Assembly (NCBI GenBank): GCA_001970855.1
Contig: LSSN01003564.1
Span: forward strand, 1-13,699
Source: Smittium culicis
Taxonomy: Eukaryota > Kickxellomycota > Harpellomycetes > Harpellales > Legeriomycetaceae
DNA: 13,699 bases
Reading direction: 5' to 3'
The notes under the pieces are model-generated. The model was not told the origin of the DNA. It saw only the letters and a list, made by a program, of their open reading frames with translations, and searched no databases. A program made the translations under genes and the position numbers. Below, one piece after another: positions 8,342 to 13,699 of this stretch (position 1 is the first letter of the stretch; each line of letters begins with the position of its first letter).

Positions 8342-11300
8342 TTAAACAAGTTGGAATTTCTTGATAACAGAGTCAAGTCCACAACTGAAGAACTCTGTGT
8401 CGTTAATAGCAGCAACTGATGAAACGCCACCCAAATGAGCTAATTTGAGCACTTTTGAATCGAGAGGTTTGGATATATCCCAAACGATAATGTTTGAATC
8501 AAGCGAACCGCTAACCAGCTGAGTGCTGTTTGGGAACCAAGATAGTGATTTTATCATAGCAGTATGTGAAACAAAGTTTTTAATTAAAGTTTCTCCGGTG
8601 CTGGAGTCCGAAATGTAGATTTTTCCTGATTGATCGCCGCTAGCTAACAATTTACCATTTGGCGAGTATGAAAGGCATGTGATCGCTCTATTATGGATAG
8701 AAATGGTGCATTTTTCCAATAATTTAACATTAGTGCCGCTGATTTTTACTTTCTCCAAGTCAGAAATGTCTGTAATCTCTGAACTAGGTTCCAGTCCTGA
8801 TACACTAAATATTTTTACAGTGCTGTCCTCGAATCCAACAGCTATTTCGTCTAAGCTAGGGTGGGCTGCGATAAATGTTGGTGTGCCTTTGATATCAAAA
8901 TCAATGACTTTCCCGCTATTTGTTACGCTCACAATAGTGCTGTTCGAAAGGCAAGAAACAACCGAGTTACTGCCACTTATAATCGCGATGTTCTTTGGAG
9001 CTCCGTCAAGTTTGACTGTCTTCAATACTCTAAGATCATACATATGTATAATATTAATGCAGGAAGGAAGAAAGAAAGAAAGAAAGAAAATAGTATCGAA
9101 GTAAAACGGTTAATGATAATAAATTTGAGCTTAAAAAAATCAAAGTTATGATATTTAAATATAAGTAGGATGAGGCAGTATTTACTCTGAATTTCCTGAG
9201 TCTATAATCGAGAAAGTATCATCGTTCGAGCCCACTAAAAGATTTCCTGGGCCGATAAGCGCTAAGCAATTTACTTGGCTAGACAGATTTTTTCCTGTGA
9301 CATGGACTGGGTGCTGATCAGTACTACCTAAATTCCATAGACGTAAAAAAAAAAAGAAAATAATAATTCAGAGTTAAAGAGAAAATTAAAGGGCTGAGAA
9401 GGAATAAAGCTAAAATTGTAAAAAAAAATAATAGAAAGTATTATTTTTTTTCTCCAATTGTGCTTTCCTCTCTTTTTTCTCTTTTTTTTTTTTGGAGGGG
9501 ATTTGTTGCGGAAATAAATAGGTATAATAAAGGAAAGGGGGTAAGGTGGGTGGGTAATGCAAATAGGGCTGATATATAATGTAGTAAGAAATAAATGAAT
9601 GGTATAAATAAAATATAGTAGATGTGGGTATTTTTTTTTTTGATTTAGTGATATTTTTTTTTAGTTTTGAGATGTGTTGGAGGATATAAATTCTTCCGTC
9701 GTAGCTTCCGGTGTAAACTTTGTCGCTTGATGCAATCAAAGAGGCTAAAATAGATTTTTGATGACTCTAAAAACAGTATAGATGGATCAATATTAGAAAT
9801 AATATTGATATTTTTAGAAAATGTAGGTAAATTATATACCTTATAAACTGAAATAGGTGAGTCAGAATTTAAATCGAGAACGTTTAAATCTCCGGACAAC
9901 GATAAGCTTACAAGGCCATTTTTAGTCCATACATTTCCAAGTTGCATATCAAGAGGGCCATTTGAAGCATTTTTTGAAATTTTTATCGTTCTAAAACGTG
10001 TAATAAAATTATAATTAACTAAATATCTTAAACTAGGTAATGAACGCAACGTAATAATAAAAATGTTCAATAAAAAAAAATTGAAATTGAAAAAAATAGA
10101 CGAGAAAAAAAAGTGGGAAAATAAGAGATACCTTTCCAAAGTTTTAGATTGTACATTCCAAATTTTTACAGATTTGTCAGCTGAAGAGGTCATTATATGG
10201 TTACTGTCAGGACTCCAAGATACAGCGTATATGGTGCCTTTGTGATCATCCTTGGAATCTGAAATTTGAGAGATCAAGTCACCTGTAGCGCCGTCATACA
10301 AAAAAATCTAGAAAAAAAAAATTTAAAGGAAAATCATTTAGAATTTGTTTTAAGAATAAATAAGTGATATAAAGAAATGTGTGGTTGTATGTGTAAATAT
10401 ATGGGGAAAAGTTAGAGAAACCTTGTAGTCGCTTCCAACAGAAACAAAATAAGAGCCATCTGGGGAGAATTTTACGTCGTTTACAAAAGCTGAGTGGTCA
10501 CGGATAGTTTTAATAAATTTGTATGGAGTTCCCTGAAAAAATACAACAGTGAAATCATCGGAGCAAGTGGCAGCTCTAAAAGGACGTTTATGTCTAATAG
10601 AGCATCCGTTGATAACTTTACTGTGGCCGTCGATGACACCCACTGAGTTTCCAGAGTCAAAAGTAAATACATGACCAAATCTGGATAAAAATGAGGAGTC
10701 AGCCAAGGAAATTAAATAAATGGGATACAGAAATGAATAAAGCTATTTTTACGAAGATTAAAAAAATGAAATATATTGATAATTAACCTTTCTTTTCCTT
10801 CACCAACTGCAAGAATGCGTTGATTATCAGAATCCCACTGAAGATCACGGATTGGGCCAGAAAGCGGACGGAAAGTGCTTTTTAATATATGATCTTCACC
10901 GACAGTGTCCCATATCCTGACGTTTCCGTTAACATCTAATATAGTGTATTTTATAGGAACAGATATCATTAAATCTAGTAAATAAGAAATTTAATCTAAA
11001 TGTTTGAAGGTAAAAATTGAAGATACCTCCAGAGGCCACATAAAAGCCGGATGGAGAGAATGCTGCCACAGTTGTTTGGTAGGTATGACCGGAGTAAACG
11101 AATGTTTTAGAAGGATTCTAACAATTAAATATAAATTAAAGCCGTTTTTAAGAGTAAATAGAGGTTTTGAACTTTAGGAAACATTGTGATAGGAATTAGT
11201 AATACAAAATTTGTAAAAATAGCGGATAAACAATTAAAACCCATACCTCCAAATCGCGGATGATAATGTTTTTACCATTAGGATAAGCAATTCGGCCGGT

Positions 11301-11631
11301 TTTGGGGTCAGAGTAAATATGGATGTTTTGGCCACGGGTAGTGGAAGGGGCAGGAACAAAGGCTGAGACTATATATAAGGTATTGTTTTTCGGTTTAAAA
11401 AATAAGAAATTAAAAAAAAATCAGCAGAATTAATAAAAATTGAGTAATTTAATAGATGGGTAGGATTAAATAAAAGCGATTGAAAACTGTATATGTTCAT
11501 AATAGGAGAAGTTTATAATGCGAGAAAGAATCGAATTATTTTATTTTTTTTTTGGAATTGGACAAGTATGGAAATGCTTGGTTTTTTGGGGCGATGGTTG
11601 AATATTTTTATTTACCTAATTTGATTGTCAT
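8342..11631 (-). CDS. AIP1: Actin-interacting protein 1 (WD40, AIP1/WDR1), ten exons
   Basis: My model joins (sense order) 11631-11616, 11368-11247, 11117-11027, 10935-10788, 10680-10422, 10307-10132, 9990-9840, 9766-9688, 9342-9186 and 9029-8342, giving 628 codons; the family is usually about 600-615. Exon phases agree throughout. The start MTIKL then [11 protein letters not shown] and [11 protein letters not shown] match AIP1 N-termini. WD-type blade ends recur: VRIWD 82-86, IFLYD 213-217, VKIWN 259-263, LWNL 349-352, VKIFS 471-475 and IVWD 581-584. [38 protein letters not shown] and QLGNVW are AIP1 hallmarks, placing it apart from generic WD40 proteins. Known role: a two-propeller cytoplasmic protein that binds cofilin-decorated F-actin and promotes filament severing and disassembly. 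Eight introns are GT-AG; intron 8 is AT-AC. Exon 1 codes only five residues plus one base, so it is the least certain part. Confidence 0.95.
9061..9090. repeat. GGAA/GAAA microsatellite in AIP1 intron 9
   Basis: About two GGAA units followed by about five GAAA units lie inside intron 9 (9030-9185). In sense orientation this is a pure pyrimidine tract of CTTT and CTTC units, ending about 30 bases before the AG acceptor. It may serve as an extended polypyrimidine tract. Confidence 0.75.
9343..9687 (-). other. AIP1 intron 8, probable U12-type AT-AC intron (345 nt)
   Basis: In sense orientation exon 8 ends GGAAGAATTT, the intron starts ATATCCTCC, and it ends in a T run plus TTAC before exon 9 (GTCTATGG). 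Joining gives the reading GRI-C-LWNL, exactly the WD blade end expected there. The donor ATATCCTC matches the U12 consensus ATATCCTT at 7 of 8 positions. TCTTTAAC (9380-9373) matches the U12 branch site TCCTTAAC at 7 of 8. The branch A lies about 31 nt from the 3' end, somewhat longer than the usual 10-20. No GT dinucleotide exists on the sense strand anywhere in the intron, so GT-AG splicing is impossible. GC donors would remove conserved blade residues and do not fit the consensus. Confidence 0.85.
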
Positions 11632-12609
11632 TTTTGGTTTGATGAGAGAATTAAACAGAAAAAGTGTAAGAAAAAGATAATATTGATATATTTTAGTGGA
11701 TAAGGTGATTGCTAGTAATTTAAATAGCTTAAAGTATAAAGGCTAACGTTGATAATTTCATACAGACAAAAAAGTACCCAAATTTAATAAGTTGTCAATG
11801 CATTTTTAGCTACATTTTTACAAACTTGGCTTTCAAGATTTACATATTTCGAATTTTAAGCTTTGAGCAACCGATGCTGATTTATCCAATAAGAATAAGC
11901 CGTTGGCTATTAGGATTGGCATAGCGAATATATTGGGTAAACCATACATTAATATCATCATTCAGCCAACAAATACCTCTGTTCAAAATATCATTTTACA
12001 AAGTTTGCGAGAGATGCAATCTGAAATAATATTTTATTGGCGTTCAGTGTTGTACTTTACTCATTATTTCTTTTTATTAAGAATTATTTCTAGAAATTTT
12101 AATTATTAGCGCAAGTATTCAGGTTTATATCTAACAACTTTTAATAGATAATATTTATTATTAAATAAGCTATATATATTTGGAGGTAGTGTGTGTACAT
12201 CCACAGTTACTGCAGAACTGGCACAAAAATCCTCTTTACTTCACCACATTAATGAGTCTAACTGTTAATAGTCAAGTCGTAAAGTAGTGCAGTTCTTCAA
12301 TTTATAATTGAGTTTGGTAGGATATTCTTTAATTAAAATTTCACCCAGCTATAACTCTTGTCCAACAGTTCATAATAATAAGAGGAAATTACGCCAATCA
12401 CTTCGAGTATACTCATATTTCCAATTATCTGTCACTTTTTTCGATCCAAGAATAATCTTCATTTAACATATTAAGAGCCAAAGTTTATTCAATGCCTTTC
12501 TCTAACTCTCTTTCTCTTCATTTTATTTGATACTCTCTTCTATCCGTCTTTTCCGACAAACCATTCGCTTCATCGTGTGCGATACACCTTCATTCTACGA
12601 CTATATATA
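11632..12609. promoter_or_regulatory. divergent intergenic region between AIP1 and MRNIP
   Basis: The two genes point away from each other, so the 978 bases between their start codons must hold both promoters. On the MRNIP side, about 12497-12560 is rich in CT runs (CTTTCTCTAACTCTCTTTCT), a likely promoter or 5' UTR pyrimidine tract. A TATATATA lies at 12602-12609, touching the MRNIP ATG, too close to act as its TATA box. A G+C-richer stretch at 12195-12300 has loosely paired arms (AGAACTG and CAGTTCT) of unknown meaning. No defined transcription-factor site could be assigned. Confidence 0.45.
11873..12109 (+). pseudogene. possible short coding relic, unidentified
   Basis: A frame from 11873 to the TAG at 12107-12109 begins after an in-frame stop and has no convincing ATG at its start (a TTG lies at 11903). 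Its first half looks protein-like: PLAIRIGIANILGKPYINII and QPTNTSVQNIILQSLREMQ. The last 25 residues become Phe/Tyr/Ile-rich like the desert. The antisense frame is also partly open. It may be a relic of a gene or transposon fragment, or simply chance. I recognise no family. Confidence 0.25.
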
Positions 12610-13699
12610 ATGGTCGAATATCAAGTCATTCGTTGTGCTGAGGATCACTGTAGAACATTTCAAACTCAACAAGTACATTTTTCTTACTCGACTTACGCCA
12701 CATTTCAAATTTCTTTGTTAATCATTATATCCATATTTTAGAATTATGATCCTACCCAAAATGTTTTATTAATCAAAATATCTATATAATTACCTGTAAT
12801 TTTTTTAATCTTTTCCATAAACTTGTATTTTTTTTTTGTTCTCTTAAAGTAGAAAAAGAAAGTAAACAAATGGGTTTGTAAAGTGTGTGGCTCAAAACAA
12901 AGTCTCATTAAGGTATGTATAAATACTCCCAATTGTATACCTTAATTTCCCAATCGCTGCCAGTTCTATACTCAATTTTTTGAAAATAATTCTCATATCG
13001 TCTCATTAACTAAATGGAAAATTTAAAAACTTTAATTGAAAATATTAGGTATATTTCCAAGCCGGCAAGGCGTCAGAATGTCGGGAAATAGTCCAACAAC
13101 TAAATATGGCAAGAGGCCAAGTTGAAAAAAACTCTCAAAACCTAATCTTACACGCACCCCCTCAAAGTCCTACTCAATATTTACAAGAAGCCCCCCTTCA
13201 ACCCGATTCTGATGTAGATCCCTCTCAATATAATTCCTCTGTAAATAATAACTCAATGTGGTCAAAGTTTATAACTGAAGATCAGACTCAGTCCTCTAGC
13301 TCTGATTCTGAAAATTATATCGCCTCTAACAACTCATCTTCATCAAAGGTATTATCCTATTAAATACTTCCCCAATTTCGATCAAGAATTATTTTTTTAT
13401 ACTATCTCATCCTACCTTTTCACTCTATTTTTTTCTTATATCAGAAAACATCTCATAGTATACGACCTCCGAAAGATAGTATTAGCACCAAAAATCAATC
13501 CAAAAGATTCCACAATACTAAAAACCAATCATATTCCCAAGAGAAAAGCCCAAAGAGAAAAAAGCCTTCAACTTATTCAATTAACCAGAATCCTGGAACT
13601 CATAATACAAATAACAGAGCCCACACTCCTAAAATTTCACCACAAAAAATATATAATAATAATAATAATAATATCACAGCATTTAATTCTAATCTTTCA
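12610..13699 (+). CDS. MRNIP: MRN complex-interacting protein homologue (MRNIP), exons 1-4, 3' end off window
   Basis: My model joins 12610-12672, 12853-12912, 13049-13348 and 13445-13699+, 226 codons so far, all introns GT-AG and phase 0. Three exons together rebuild the conserved MRNIP N-terminus: VIRC (C9), C14-RTFQ, KWVCKVCGSKQS (C30, C33), then residues 42-67 with ECREIVQQLNMARGQVEK. The four Cys should bind zinc. The first pair is spaced C-x4-C, whereas human MRNIP has C-x2-C, an apparent two-residue insertion. From about residue 68 the chain is Ser/Asn/Gln/Pro-rich and looks disordered, with an SSSSDSE acidic patch, a basic PKRKKP (177-182) that could be a nuclear localisation signal, and an Asn run. 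Known role in humans: binds MRE11-RAD50-NBS1 and supports double-strand-break signalling and fork protection; function here is inferred. ATGs at 13014 and 13106 are not the start. Confidence 0.88.
13655..13672 (+). repeat. (AAT)6 repeat coding poly-Asn in MRNIP exon 4
   Basis: Six AAT codons in the reading frame give six Asn in the disordered part of the MRNIP homologue. They are likely variable in length between strains. Confidence 0.85.

Noticed and set aside
8342..9043. Minus-strand 233-codon frame starting MYDLR as a separate WD40 gene
   Set aside because: The first five codons lie in intron 9. Splicing from 9186 to 9029 restores frame and family alignment, so this is the last AIP1 exon.
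8679..9151. Two overlapping + strand frames of 141 and 96 codons
   Set aside because: Both are antisense shadows of AIP1 exon 10 running into intron 9 and its GAAA microsatellite.
9410..9739. Minus-strand 109-codon frame continuing past AIP1 exon 8
   Set aside because: It is exon 8 read through into the AT-AC intron. After GRIY the residues turn into Lys/Tyr/Pro low complexity and the WD blade is not completed.
10712..10969. Minus-strand frame beginning [11 protein letters not shown]
   Set aside because: Its beginning is inside intron 3. The AIP1 exon starts at 10935, where joining gives [13 protein letters not shown], and the tail runs into intron 4.
13014..13090. ATG at 13014 opening MENLKTLIENIRY as the start of the third gene
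   Set aside because: This frame stops after 25 codons. The AG at 13047-13048 serves as the acceptor of MRNIP exon 3 in another frame that matches the family.
13106..13363. ATG at 13106 as the start of an 85-codon gene
   Set aside because: The frame is open upstream to the acceptor at 13048 with conserved MRNIP residues (ECREIVQQLN), and the last four codons lie in the following intron.

Overview
The window is eukaryotic nuclear DNA. It is extremely A+T-rich outside exons, its genes carry many short GT-AG introns (roughly 70-250 nt), and the proteins are typical eukaryotic ones. The N-terminal part of the AIP1 protein reads like fungal orthologues, so an A+T-rich early-diverging fungus is my best guess. 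Other opisthokont or amoebozoan lineages cannot be excluded from sequence alone.

Layout. Bases 3-320 (+) are the 3' end of a C4-methylsterol oxidase gene (ERG25 type). Bases 321-8341 are an 8-kb A+T-rich gene desert. It holds a decayed, unidentified coding remnant on the minus strand (3563-4233), a dead Tc1/mariner (DD34E) transposase (about 6590-7358), and scattered homopolymers and hairpins. Bases 8342-11631 (-) are a complete ten-exon gene for actin-interacting protein 1 (AIP1/WDR1), 628 residues by my reconstruction. Bases 11632-12609 are a divergent intergenic region containing a possible small coding relic. Bases 12610-13699 (+) are the first four exons of an MRNIP-type gene (MRN complex-interacting protein), which runs off the window.

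The three genes serve unrelated housekeeping roles: sterol demethylation in the ER, cofilin-assisted actin filament disassembly, and the DNA double-strand-break response. They do not form a pathway. AIP1 and MRNIP are divergently transcribed, with 978 bases between their start codons.

The most interesting point is intron 8 of AIP1. It cannot be a GT-AG intron, because no GT occurs anywhere in it on the sense strand. Protein continuity instead demands AT-AC ends, with a donor (ATATCCTC) and branch-like motif (TCTTTAAC) that each match the U12 minor-spliceosome consensus at 7 of 8 positions. The host therefore probably retains a minor spliceosome. No RNA genes, CRISPR arrays or intact mobile elements were seen.
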